From NCBI RefSeq assembly GCF_017833035.1, contig NZ_JAFIBM010000001.1, positions 1,364,001-1,428,000 on the forward strand: a DNA stretch of 64,000 bases. The letters run 5' to 3'. The translations under genes and the position numbers were made by a program. Below the pieces are notes generated by a model that saw only the letters and a list, made by a program, of their open reading frames with translations, was not told the DNA's origin and did not search any database. Of this stretch, positions 55,153 through 63,709 are shown piece by piece. The stretch comes from Frigoribacterium sp. PvP032 (GTDB lineage: Bacteria; Actinomycetota; Actinomycetes; Actinomycetales; Microbacteriaceae). Every line of letters starts with the position of its first letter. Position 1 is the stretch's first letter.

Positions 55153-55290
55153 CTGGCGGCTCCGGAGCGGGACGGGCAGCCTCGCGCGGGCTGTCGGGAC
55201 GATGTGTGATGATGATTCGTCGCCTGCCGGGCGACGTCGTCGCCCCGGCGACGGGACTGTCGCCGCGGAAGGCGCGAGGCATGGAGATCC

Positions 55291-56244
55291 GTGAGTACTG
55301 AATCCGAGGCGCGCGTCCAGCGCATCGCGACCCTTCCCTTCGAGAAGGCCGGCGCCGCGAGCGGCGGCCTCATCTCGGGCGTCGTCCCTGCGGTGCGCGA
55401 CATCTGGGGGCACCGGGCGCTGCTCGACCTGCTGATCCGCCGCGAGCTGAAGGCCCGCTACAAGGACAGCGCGCTGGGCTTCGTGTGGAGCTTCATCCGG
55501 CCGCTCACCATGCTCGCGATCTACTACTTCGCCGTCGGCCAGGTGCTCGGCGCCGCCCGCTCCGTCCCGCAGTTCGCCATCTACGTCTTCGCCGGCCTCA
55601 CGCTGTGGGGCCTCTACAACGAGATCATCGCGGGCGGCACGACGTCCATCCTCGCGAACGCCGGGCTGATCAAGAAGGTCTACGTCCCCCGTGAGCTGTT
55701 CCCGCTGGCCTCGCTCGGGTCGGCGCTCTTCAACTTCGTCGTCCAGTTCGCGGTGCTGCTCGCCGCGGTGCTCGTGCTCGGGCAGTTCCCCGTCTCGTGG
55801 GATCTGCTCTACATCCCGGTGGCCGTGGTGCTCACGGTGATCTACGGCCTCGCCTTCGCGCTCTTCCTGTCGGCCGTCAACGTGTACCTCCGTGACGTGC
55901 AGTACCTCGTCGAGGTCGCGCTGCTCATCCTGTTCTGGGCCTCGCCGATCGTCTACTCGTTCGGCATGGTCGTCGACCGGGCCGCCGCCCGCGGGCAGGA
56001 GTGGATCGTCACCCTGTACCAGCTGAACCCGATGACCGACATCATCCTCGCGTTCCAGAAGGGGATCTGGCGCGCGGGCAGCGAGACCTCCGTGCTGGAC
56101 GACGGCACCGTCATCCCGCCGCAGCCGTTCCCTGCCGACCTCGACTTCCGCCTCCTCGTCATCGGCGTCGTGGGCCTCGTCCTGCTGCTCCTCGCCCAGC
56201 GGGTCTTCGCCCGCCTGCAGGGCAACTTCGCCCAGGAGATCTGA
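55291..56244 (+). CDS. wzm2: second ABC-2 glycan exporter, permease subunit
   Basis: A 317-residue ABC-2 permease with six membrane segments. The amphipathic start LIRRELKARYKDSALGFVWS and LIKKVYVPRELFPLAS match Wzm/TagG-type exporters. YQLNPMTDIILAFQKGIW is the usual C-terminal region, followed by a longer tail than in the first exporter. GTG 55291 follows GGAG by four bases. It is cotranscribed with the ATPase (three-base gap). Proteins of this kind export teichoic acid or O-antigen-like polymers. Confidence 0.88.
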   Translation: MSTESEARVQRIATLPFEKAGAASGGLISGVVPAVRDIWGHRALLDLLIRRELKARYKDSALGFVWSFIRPLTMLAIYYFAVGQVLGAARSVPQFAIYVFAGLTLWGLYNEIIAGGTTSILANAGLIKKVYVPRELFPLASLGSALFNFVVQFAVLLAAVLVLGQFPVSWDLLYIPVAVVLTVIYGLAFALFLSAVNVYLRDVQYLVEVALLILFWASPIVYSFGMVVDRAAARGQEWIVTLYQLNPMTDIILAFQKGIWRAGSETSVLDDGTVIPPQPFPADLDFRLLVIGVVGLVLLLLAQRVFARLQGNFAQEI

Positions 56245-56247
56245 ACC

Positions 56248-56997
56248 GTGAGCACTGCACCCACCCCGCCCGTCTCGGTCGTCACGATGACCGACGTCTC
56301 GAAGCGCTTCGTCATCCGCAAGGAGAAGTCGCTGAAGGAGCGGATCGTCAACCTCGCCAGGTCGAACAAGCACAAGGACGACTTCTGGGCGCTCCGCGAC
56401 GTGTCGCTCGACATCGAGGCCGGCACGACCGTCGGGCTCATCGGGGCGAACGGCTCGGGCAAGAGCACGCTGCTGAAGGTCATCGGGGGCATCCTCCAGC
56501 CCACGACGGGCGAGGTGCGACGCCGAGGCCAGCTCGCGGCGCTGCTCGAGCTCGGGGCCGGGTTCCACCCCGACCTCACCGGGCGCGAGAACGTGTTCCT
56601 GAACGGCTCGATCCTCGGCCTCACGCAGCAGCAGATCACCGGCTTCTTCGACTCGATCGTCGAGTTCAGCGAGATCGGCGAGTTCATCGAGACGCAGGTC
56701 AAGTTCTACTCGTCGGGCATGTACGTCCGGCTCGCCTTCGCCATCGCCATCCACGTCGACCCCGACGTGCTGCTGGTCGACGAGGTCCTGGCCGTCGGCG
56801 ACGAGCCGTTCCAGCGGAAGTGCCTGGACAAGATCGCCCAGTTCCAGCGGGAGGGGCGGACGATCGTCATCGTCACCCACGACCTCGGGACGGTCGAGAA
56901 CCTGTGCGACCGGGCCGTCGTGCTGTCGCACGGCGCCGTGATCTTCGACGGCGACCCCGTCGAGGGCGTCGCGGCCCTCCGTCGGGATTTCTCGTAG
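56248..56997 (+). CDS. wzt2: second ABC-2 glycan exporter, ATPase subunit
   Basis: A 249-residue ATPase: Walker A GANGSGKST (~70), signature YSSGMYVRLAF (~153), Walker B VLLVDEVLAVGD (~171), switch His in VTHDLG. Like the first exporter it lacks the long C-terminal glycan-binding domain. It is similar to 27462-28190 over the whole length but sits in a different glycan cluster, so the two probably move different polymers. GTG 56248. Confidence 0.9.
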   Translation: MSTAPTPPVSVVTMTDVSKRFVIRKEKSLKERIVNLARSNKHKDDFWALRDVSLDIEAGTTVGLIGANGSGKSTLLKVIGGILQPTTGEVRRRGQLAALLELGAGFHPDLTGRENVFLNGSILGLTQQQITGFFDSIVEFSEIGEFIETQVKFYSSGMYVRLAFAIAIHVDPDVLLVDEVLAVGDEPFQRKCLDKIAQFQREGRTIVIVTHDLGTVENLCDRAVVLSHGAVIFDGDPVEGVAALRRDFS

Positions 56998-56998
56998 C

Positions 56999-58345
56999 GT
57001 GACGGTGCCGGACGGGGCCGCTTCGAGCCCCGGCGGGCGCAGCCCGCTGATCGCCCTGGGCACCGGGACCGTCCTGCTGGGCGGGTGCAACTACCTCTAC
57101 CTGGCCCTCGTCGGCAACATCGTGGGCGGGGTGGCGAGCGCGCCCGTCTCGGTGCTGTGGACCATGATGGCCGGCATCGCGGTCGGGCTGTTCCAGCCGG
57201 TCGAGCAGATGCTCTCGCGGGGCATCGCCCGTGCACGGGACGGGGGAGGGTCGACCAGGCCGATCGTCGTGCGGACGCTCTCGCTCGCCGGCGTCGTGCT
57301 GGCGGCGGCGCTCGTGCTGCTGCTCGTCCTCGCCGAGCCCGTCGGGCGCCTCCTCTTCTCCGGGCAGACGGAGTTCGTGTACCTCTTCGCCGTCGGCCTC
57401 GTCGCCTCGACGGCGCTGTTCGCCGTCCGCGGCTGGCTGGCCGGCACTGGCCGGTTCGGACGCTACGGGCTCGAGATGTCGCTCGAGGGCGTGCTCAAGG
57501 TGCTGGGCGTCCTGGCCCTGGCCGCGGGCGGGGCGACGGACCCGCGCCTCCTGGGCTCCGCACTGGTCGTGGCGCCGATCGTCGCGGCCGTGGTCGCGCT
57601 CGTCGGGGTGCGCCGGGGGGAGGCCGCGCCCGAGGCGCACGGCGTGCCGCCGACGCCCCGGTCCTCGGACCTGGCGGCCTACGCGGCGCTGACCACCGGG
57701 TCGCTCCTGCTCCAGCTGTTCGTCAACGTCGGCGTGATCCTGGCGCAGGTCGCCGTGAGCGGGGAGGCCACCGCCTACACGGCGAGCCTCGTGGCCGCGC
57801 TCGCCGTCGCCCGTGTGCCGCTGTTCCTGTTCAACGCGGTCCAGTCCCTCATGCTGACGCGCTTCACCGTCGACGTGCAGCGGGCGCGCTTCTCCGCGCT
57901 CGTCCGGTCCCTGGCCGGGTGGAACGCCGCCGTGCTCGGGCTCGGCGTCGTCTGGGTCGTGCTCGTCTGGCTCACGGGCGCGCTCGTGGTGTCGTGGTTC
58001 GGCGACGGCTACGAGATCGCCACGGGAGACCTCGTCCTGCTCGCCGTGTCGTGCGTCCTGCAGATCGTGACCATGGTCGTGACCCAGGCCCTGCTGGCTC
58101 TCCACCGCGAACGGCTCGCCACGCTCGTCTGGCCCGTCGGCCTCGCCGTGCTCCTCGCGGTGTACCTGCTCTCGTCCGCCGACCTGGGCACGGCCGTCGC
58201 GGCCTCCATGGTGGCCGGCACCGCGACGACCGCCGTGGCCGCCGCGGCGCTGGCCGCGTGGTCCGTCCGCCGGGCGGCCGCGGCAGCGGCGGCGTCAGCG
58301 GCAGCGTCAGCGCCGGTCGGCCCCGGGGCGCGCCTCGAGCCGTGA
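56999..58345 (+). CDS. Wzx-like polysaccharide flippase
   Basis: A 448-residue protein with about twelve to fourteen membrane segments, of the MATE/MOP flippase type (LGGCNYLYLALVGNIVGG near residue 28, LLQLFVNVGVILAQVAVSG near 238). Such proteins move lipid-linked sugar units across the membrane. It has an alanine-rich C-terminal tail (~415-448). GTG 56999 comes one base after the ATPase stop. Its presence beside an ABC exporter is unusual, since the two export routes normally are alternatives. The last 39 bases overlap the converging gene end. Confidence 0.72.
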   Translation: MTVPDGAASSPGGRSPLIALGTGTVLLGGCNYLYLALVGNIVGGVASAPVSVLWTMMAGIAVGLFQPVEQMLSRGIARARDGGGSTRPIVVRTLSLAGVVLAAALVLLLVLAEPVGRLLFSGQTEFVYLFAVGLVASTALFAVRGWLAGTGRFGRYGLEMSLEGVLKVLGVLALAAGGATDPRLLGSALVVAPIVAAVVALVGVRRGEAAPEAHGVPPTPRSSDLAAYAALTTGSLLLQLFVNVGVILAQVAVSGEATAYTASLVAALAVARVPLFLFNAVQSLMLTRFTVDVQRARFSALVRSLAGWNAAVLGLGVVWVVLVWLTGALVVSWFGDGYEIATGDLVLLAVSCVLQIVTMVVTQALLALHRERLATLVWPVGLAVLLAVYLLSSADLGTAVAASMVAGTATTAVAAAALAAWSVRRAAAAAAASAAASAPVGPGARLEP

Positions 58346-59620
58346 GCGCCACGAACGCTTCCGCGCGGCGATGGTGGCCGTCGCAACGACGAACATGAGG
58401 GTGCCCTCGAAGAGGGCGTAGCTCTCGGCGATGGAGACGACGCCGATGAGCACCAGGACGACCGCGGGCCACACGTAGGCCACGATCGGGTGCGAGGAGG
58501 CGGTCGCCCACGCCCTGACGAAGGCCAGGCCGCCGGCGGCGACGAGCAGGAGCACGCCCACGAGCCCCACCTGGAACCACGTGTCGAAGAGCGCTCCGAG
58601 ACCGGTCGCCGAGGGGCGGCCCGTCGGGGTGAGCAAGGTGGAGAAGGGGAAAACCTCGGTGGGCCACTGCCCGACGAAGCCCCAGCCCTGGAGCGAGTTG
58701 ACCTCGATCAGCTGCCTGAGGCGACCCCAGAGGGCGATGCGGACGTCGACGTCGCCCGTCGCGTCCACAGCGGGGAAGATCCGCTCGCGGCTGAGCCAGG
58801 CGACCACGCCGCCGAGCGACACGAGCCCCGCCAGCACGCCCTGGATGACGGGGCGCCGGGCCGGGGGAGCCTTCCGCAACGACCGCAGCGCCAGACCGGC
58901 CACGACGAGGGCGAGGACCGCGGCGGCGGTGACCGGAGAACGCGAGAAGAGGACGCAGAGGGCGGCGAGCGTGCACGAGGCGAGCCCGAGGCCCTTGGCC
59001 ACCGAGCGCGTGAGGTACTCGACCACGAAGGTGACGAGACCCAGCGCGGCGAGGAAGCCGAGGTAGTTCCTCGTGCCCGCGATCCCCTGGATGGGGCCGC
59101 CGAGGGCGAGGTCGCCCGCGATGCCGAGGAACCGGATGGGCTGGTCGATCAGCAGACCGCTGAGCACCTCGAGGGCCAGCGACGTCACCAGCAGGATGCG
59201 GAGGGCGTCGCCGGAGGCGCGGACGACCTGCACCAGGTCGCGCCCGAGCGCCAGGTACAGGCCGAGGGCGCCGAAGGCGGCGGCGTAGGCGACACCCCCG
59301 ATGGTCGCCCAGGTGTAGTCGCTCCAGAGGACGGAGACGCCCCACCAGCCGAAGAGCGCGATGAGCGACACGGGCAGGATGCCGTGCCACTCGATGTGGT
59401 GGCGCTGGCCGAACAAGGAGCAGGCTGCGAGGGCGACGAGCGAGACCAGGACGCCGAGGGAACCTGGCCAGCCGATCAGCGCGCGGACGGCGTGGGCGGA
59501 GAAGGCGTACACGACGACGGCGACCGTGAGGGCCTGGCTGAAGTGCCCGCCCGCCGAGAACCCGATCCACGCCGAGACGTAGCGACGCAGGGGCTCGTGC
59601 GCGCCTCCCGGGGATCCCAT
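58307..59620 (-). CDS. O-antigen ligase/polymerase-like membrane protein
   Basis: A 437-residue protein with about eleven membrane helices and a large outside loop (~280-340) containing SRERIFPAVDATGDVDVRI and GWGFVGQWPTEVFPF, the place of the family's active site (Wzy_C/WaaL-like). In a Gram-positive cell it more likely polymerises glycan units or transfers a glycan to protein or lipid than ligates lipopolysaccharide. ATG 59620 lies six bases after CATGAT. The gene ends within the flippase gene on the other strand. Confidence 0.75.
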   Translation of the reverse strand: MGSPGGAHEPLRRYVSAWIGFSAGGHFSQALTVAVVVYAFSAHAVRALIGWPGSLGVLVSLVALAACSLFGQRHHIEWHGILPVSLIALFGWWGVSVLWSDYTWATIGGVAYAAAFGALGLYLALGRDLVQVVRASGDALRILLVTSLALEVLSGLLIDQPIRFLGIAGDLALGGPIQGIAGTRNYLGFLAALGLVTFVVEYLTRSVAKGLGLASCTLAALCVLFSRSPVTAAAVLALVVAGLALRSLRKAPPARRPVIQGVLAGLVSLGGVVAWLSRERIFPAVDATGDVDVRIALWGRLRQLIEVNSLQGWGFVGQWPTEVFPFSTLLTPTGRPSATGLGALFDTWFQVGLVGVLLLVAAGGLAFVRAWATASSHPIVAYVWPAVVLVLIGVVSIAESYALFEGTLMFVVATATIAARKRSWRSRLEARPGADRR

Positions 59621-59626
59621 CGGACC

Positions 59627-59632
59627 ATCATG
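59627..59632 (-). promoter_or_regulatory. -10-like box before the 58307-59620 gene
   Basis: CATGAT on the minus strand, six bases before ATG 59620. It differs from TATGAT at one base. Confidence 0.35.
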
Positions 59633-59670
59633 GCAGTCCGCACCTCCCGGGCCGGCCGGGCCGCCTGGGC

Positions 59671-59676
59671 TAGAGT
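59671..59676 (+). promoter_or_regulatory. -10 box of leaderless 59683 gene
   Basis: TAGAGT, six bases, then GTG 59683. The same hexamer and spacing occur at 19342-19354. Confidence 0.6.
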
Positions 59677-59682
59677 CGTGCC

Positions 59683-60462
59683 GTGCTGCCCTCGAACGAC
59701 CCAGACCACTCCGGCCGCGGAGCCCTCGTCATCATCCCGACCTACGACGAGGCCGAGAACATCGAGACCATCGTCGGTCGTCTCCTGGCCGCCGTGCCCG
59801 AGGCGCACGTGCTCGTCGTCGACGACGCGAGCCCGGACGGCACCGGCGACATCGTCGAGCGGATGGCCGCAGCCGACGAGCGCGTCCACGTCGAGCACCG
59901 GACCGGCAAGCTCGGCCTCGGCGCCGCGTACGTGTTCGGCTTCGGCTGGGGCCTGCAGCGCGACTACGAGTTCCTCGTCGAGATGGACGCCGACGGGTCG
60001 CACCCGCCAGAGCGGCTCCCCGCGATGCTCGCCCGTGTCGCCCTGCGGGCACCGGACGCACCGTCCCTGGCCATCGGCTCCCGCTGGGTGCCGGGGGGCA
60101 GCGTGGTCAACTGGCCGCTGAGCCGGCAGATCCTGAGCCGCGGGGGCAACACCTACGCGCGCGTCGTCCTCGGCCTCTCCCTCAAGGACGTCACCGCGGG
60201 CTTCCGTGCGTACCGTGCCGAGACCGTCCGGGCGATGGACCTCACCGACATCGACTCCAAGGGCTACTGCTTCCAGGTCGACATGACCCTGCGCGTGCTC
60301 GACCAGGGCAGGCGAGTCGTGGAGGTGCCCATCGAGTTCCGAGAGCGCGAGCGCGGCGAGTCCAAGATGAGCCAGGCGATCGTCGTCGAGGCCATGCTCC
60401 GGGTGACGCAGTGGGGCGTCGGCCGCCGGCTCGCCGCGCTCCGAGGGGCCCTCGGCCGCTAG
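59683..60462 (+). CDS. polyprenol-phosphate mannose synthase-like GT2
   Basis: A 259-residue soluble DPM1-type enzyme: LVIIPTYDEAENIETIVGRL (~15), DDASPDGTGDI (~46), EMDADGSHPPERLP (~98) as metal site, DVTAGFRAYRAETV (~168) and KGYCFQVDMTL. It transfers mannose (or another hexose) from GDP-mannose to polyprenyl-phosphate for GT-C enzymes. No membrane helices are seen; actinobacterial enzymes may use a separate anchor. GTG 59683 is set by the TAGAGT box. Its stop overlaps the stop of the converging gene by 4 bases. Confidence 0.88.
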   Translation: MLPSNDPDHSGRGALVIIPTYDEAENIETIVGRLLAAVPEAHVLVVDDASPDGTGDIVERMAAADERVHVEHRTGKLGLGAAYVFGFGWGLQRDYEFLVEMDADGSHPPERLPAMLARVALRAPDAPSLAIGSRWVPGGSVVNWPLSRQILSRGGNTYARVVLGLSLKDVTAGFRAYRAETVRAMDLTDIDSKGYCFQVDMTLRVLDQGRRVVEVPIEFRERERGESKMSQAIVVEAMLRVTQWGVGRRLAALRGALGR

Positions 60463-62288
60463 TCCGACGCCGACGCCGACGGGCCGTCGACCTCGAACAG
60501 GAGGTACCGGCCGTCGGTCGAGGCCACCTCCGCGTCGGCGTCGCCCGTCGCTGCCTCGACGAAGGGGCGCCAGCCGTCAGGGGCGTCGCTGTAGCCAGCC
60601 GTGTCGACCAGCACGGCGCAGGCCCCCGTCTCGTCCACGGTCTCTGCGAACGAGCGCGCGCCCCGCACGTCGGCCCAGACGTCCCAGCCCGTGGTGCCGC
60701 GGACCGACCCGTAGCTCCACTCGAGCTGGCCGGGCGTCGAGTAGAGGTACGGCAGGGCCTCGTCGTAGTCGTTCAGCTGGCCGATCTTGCCGCTGTCGGG
60801 GAAGCTCTTCAGCGGCAGCTGCACGACGCCGCATCCGTCGGGCAGCGCCTTCTCGGCCGCCTGGACGAAGACGGAGGTCTGCGTGCCGTCGGTGGGCCTG
60901 ATCGGGTAGGCCTGGTCGACCCCGGTCACCTGGTCGGGCACGGCGACCGCGACGACCGCGACCACGGCGGCGAGCTTGAGGCCGGCCTTCTTCGGCACGG
61001 CGTCGACGAGCAAGGCGACCGCGGCCAGGCCGAAGAGGATCAGGAAGATGCTCAGCCTGCTCCAGGCGCGGATCTGCGGCCCGATGACGAGCGCCACGAA
61101 CACCCCGAGCCCGGACACGATGTAGAACGCGAAGGTCCACGCCGTCGCGAAGGCGAGCACGCGGACCTGCGGCCGGGTGACGAAGCGCCCCACGGCGGTG
61201 GCCTGGAGGCCGCGCCCCGACGTGGCGGTGGTGACGAACACCACGGCGAAGAGCAGGACGATGCCGATCGAGGCGATCAGGGGCGCCCCGGGTGGCTCGG
61301 TCGTCGAGATCGCGTTCCCCTTGCCGTACTCGGCGGCGAACTCGTCGAAGAAGGTCAGGTCCGAGCCCGCCCACGGCGTGAGCAGGGTGATGAGCTTGCC
61401 CGCGTAGTACTCCGACTCGCCGACGAGCCGGTCGTTGACGTACGGCGCGTACCGCTCGCCGAAGCCCAGCCCCAGGACGACCAGGGCCGCGCCGACGGAC
61501 GCGGCGAGCGACCCGAACGCGAGGGTGGGCCACGCGAGCTGCCTGACGCCCTCTCGCCGGACCAGCACGGCCACGACGCGGGCAGCCCAGGTCCCTGCGA
61601 CCACGATGGCGGCGAAGACGAAGTAGTAGGCCCCCGTGGTGGCGATCAGGAGGCTCAGCAGCACGATCGGCGTGCCGTGCGACAGCCCGCGGGCCAGCGG
61701 CGACGCGAAGCGCGCGCCCCATCGCCGGAACGGATCCGTCGACGGACCGGCCGCGACCAGGACGAGGATGCCGGCCAGCGGGATCGCCCAGTAGGCGGCG
61801 AGGAACGCGTGTCCGGCGGCCACGCGGAAGAAGTGGTACGGCGCCACGCTGAAGAGCACGGCGAACAGGATCGCGACCGCCGGCCGGACGCGCACCGCCC
61901 TGAGGAACGCGTACCCGGTCACGGCGGTCGCCGCGAAGGTGAGGAGGTAGTAGAGGTTCAGCATCAGCAGGCCGCCGTCGAGCACGGTCGCCATGGCGGC
62001 CATGACCAGCGCCGAGGCGACGTCCACCTGGCTGCTGAAGAAGACGTTCAGGCCGTCCGGGAACCCGAGTGCCGGGTTGTCGGCGAAGGAGAACGACTGG
62101 GTCGCCGAGGTGAAGAGCGTGTAGTGCAGGATCGCGTCGTCACCGCCGGCCTGCCAGCGCTGCGAGAGGTCCGCCGGGCTGATCTTGAGGGCGACGATCG
62201 CGACGGCGACGCTGATCACCGCCGCCGCGGCCGCCGCGGCCAGGTCGGTGAGGCGGCGACGGGCGGGCGAGGGTGTGGCGGAGGACAT
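60459..62288 (-). CDS. YfhO/GT-C-like membrane protein, paralogue of 51937-54258
   Basis: A 609-residue protein with about eleven membrane segments and a C-terminal soluble domain. LQRWQAGGDDAILHYTLF-like RWQAGGDDAILHY is in the first outside loop (acidic pair), LFSVAPYHFFRVAAGHAFLA near 165, ESEYYAGKLITLLTPWAGSD near 285, and VVQLPLKSFPDSGKIGQ near 485. The motif order equals that of 51937-54258. It probably uses a polyprenyl-phosphate sugar. ATG 62288 lies seven bases after TAAGGT; ATG 62333 would lie inside the upstream gene. Confidence 0.68.
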   Translation of the reverse strand: MSSATPSPARRRLTDLAAAAAAAVISVAVAIVALKISPADLSQRWQAGGDDAILHYTLFTSATQSFSFADNPALGFPDGLNVFFSSQVDVASALVMAAMATVLDGGLLMLNLYYLLTFAATAVTGYAFLRAVRVRPAVAILFAVLFSVAPYHFFRVAAGHAFLAAYWAIPLAGILVLVAAGPSTDPFRRWGARFASPLARGLSHGTPIVLLSLLIATTGAYYFVFAAIVVAGTWAARVVAVLVRREGVRQLAWPTLAFGSLAASVGAALVVLGLGFGERYAPYVNDRLVGESEYYAGKLITLLTPWAGSDLTFFDEFAAEYGKGNAISTTEPPGAPLIASIGIVLLFAVVFVTTATSGRGLQATAVGRFVTRPQVRVLAFATAWTFAFYIVSGLGVFVALVIGPQIRAWSRLSIFLILFGLAAVALLVDAVPKKAGLKLAAVVAVVAVAVPDQVTGVDQAYPIRPTDGTQTSVFVQAAEKALPDGCGVVQLPLKSFPDSGKIGQLNDYDEALPYLYSTPGQLEWSYGSVRGTTGWDVWADVRGARSFAETVDETGACAVLVDTAGYSDAPDGWRPFVEAATGDADAEVASTDGRYLLFEVDGPSASASD

Positions 62289-62295
62289 CCGCTCG

Positions 62296-62301
62296 ACCTT
62301 A
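62296..62301 (-). promoter_or_regulatory. -10 box inside the stop of the upstream gene
   Basis: TAAGGT on the minus strand spans 62301-62296, seven bases before ATG 62288, and overlaps the TAA-like stop region at 62299-62301 of the upstream ligase-like gene. Confidence 0.4.
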
Positions 62302-63666
62302 TCGAGCGTCTGGCCCCTCGCCGGTCGCCACACGCGGGGGCGGCCGGTCGCGATCCGTCCAGCCGTAGGCGTCGCGCCGGGTCACGACGATGACGATCAC
62401 GAAGATCGCCCAGCCCCACTCGACGATGAGCCGCGACTCGGTCAGGCCGTGGACGAGCAGGAGGGTCAGCAGCAGCACGGGCAGCAGGTCGAGCGCGGAC
62501 CACGCGGCCTCGCGCCCCACGCCGAGGACGCGGCGGTCGGTCGCCCACGACCACGCCCGCAGCAGCACGCCGACGACCACGAGCAGGAACAGCACGAGGC
62601 CGACCCAGCCGAGCTGGAACCAGACGTCGAGGTACGCGTCGTGCGCCTGCAGGTAGACGACGCCGTTGCGCTCGGCGAGGTCGATGAACGGCTCGGAGAT
62701 GGGGATCCAGTAGCTGACCCAGCCCCAGCCGACGACGGGGTGCTGCACCCCGAGGTCGAGCACCGCAGCCCAGATGTCGGTGCGGCCGGTCAGGTCGCCG
62801 CTCCGGCCTGCGATGGCGAGCAGCGGCTCGCGCGCGAGCACGAGCAGCCCCGCGGCGAGCAGCGCCAGCGCGGCGGCGGCGCCGTAGACCCGCGGACGCC
62901 TCTCGACGGGAGTCACTCGCAGCTTGGTGACCAGCAGGAGCACCAGGGCCACGGCCACGGCGCACACCAGGGTGGTGGCCGACCGCGTGAGCAGGAGGGC
63001 GAGCACGGCGGCGGCGATGCCGACCCGGCCGGCGTTCTTCGTCACCTGCCGGGCCGAGAGCTGCACCGCCGTCACGACGAGGGCGAGCAGCGCGAGCACG
63101 GCCAGGATGTTGCTGTTGCCCTGCAGCCCCTGGATGCGGCCCCCGGTGAACAGCTCGGCGCGTGACCAGAAGAAGGCGTCGGGCACGTCGCCGGAGCAGT
63201 CGGTGTAGACGGTGCAGACGGGCTGGCGGACGAACACGCCGACGACGAGCTCGAACAGCAGCGAGAGCCCGACGTGCAGCCGCAGCGCTCGCCCCAGGGC
63301 GATCACGATCGACGGCCAGGGCAGCGACGACGTGACGGCGACGGCCCCGAGGGTCGTCGCCAGGGTCGCGACGATGCCGATGGCCGAGGCGGCCGGGTAC
63401 TGCGACCAGGCCAGCGAGACGACGGCGAAGGCCAGCCAGAGCACGAGGAGGCGCGGCAGCGTCCGCACCCGCGGCGGGTGCCGCGCGACGACGACCGCCG
63501 CCGCGATCACCATGACGCCGCAGACCACGCCCCAGCCCCAGAAGCTCGTCGCGTTGCGCAGCACGTCGCCGCCGAGGAGGACGAGGAAGACGAGCGTGGC
63601 GAAGAGCGTGCGAGCACGCTCGGGAGGCGCCGGCGCGGCACGGCGAGCGGGGAGCGTCGTCGTCAT
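62299..63666 (-). CDS. O-antigen ligase/polymerase-like membrane protein
   Basis: A 455-residue protein with about twelve membrane helices. The outside loop near 285-335 has GRTDIWAAVLDLGVQHPVVG followed by GWGWVSYW and QAHDAYLDVWFQLGWVGL, the typical Wzy_C/WaaL region with the conserved His. A loop near 150 has two Cys (VCTVYTDCSGD). It is the second member of this family in the window. ATG 63666 lies seven bases after TAGCCT. A polymerase or glycan-transfer role in surface glycan synthesis is likely. Confidence 0.82.
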   Translation of the reverse strand: MTTTLPARRAAPAPPERARTLFATLVFLVLLGGDVLRNATSFWGWGVVCGVMVIAAAVVVARHPPRVRTLPRLLVLWLAFAVVSLAWSQYPAASAIGIVATLATTLGAVAVTSSLPWPSIVIALGRALRLHVGLSLLFELVVGVFVRQPVCTVYTDCSGDVPDAFFWSRAELFTGGRIQGLQGNSNILAVLALLALVVTAVQLSARQVTKNAGRVGIAAAVLALLLTRSATTLVCAVAVALVLLLVTKLRVTPVERRPRVYGAAAALALLAAGLLVLAREPLLAIAGRSGDLTGRTDIWAAVLDLGVQHPVVGWGWVSYWIPISEPFIDLAERNGVVYLQAHDAYLDVWFQLGWVGLVLFLLVVVGVLLRAWSWATDRRVLGVGREAAWSALDLLPVLLLTLLLVHGLTESRLIVEWGWAIFVIVIVVTRRDAYGWTDRDRPPPRVATGEGPDAR

Positions 63667-63673
63667 GCGGACC

Positions 63674-63679
63674 AGGCTA
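63674..63679 (-). promoter_or_regulatory. -10 box of leaderless 62299-63666 gene
   Basis: TAGCCT on the minus strand, seven bases before ATG 63666. Confidence 0.5.
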
Positions 63680-63709
63680 GACGACGGCGCGCCCCCGCCG
63701 GGCCGGTGG

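Noticed and set aside
51937-57090. Very long minus-strand open frame (over 1,700 codons)
   Set aside because: Only its last part (51937-54258) is a coherent protein; the rest is antisense to the exporter genes and lies in another frame of the 54258-55115 gene.
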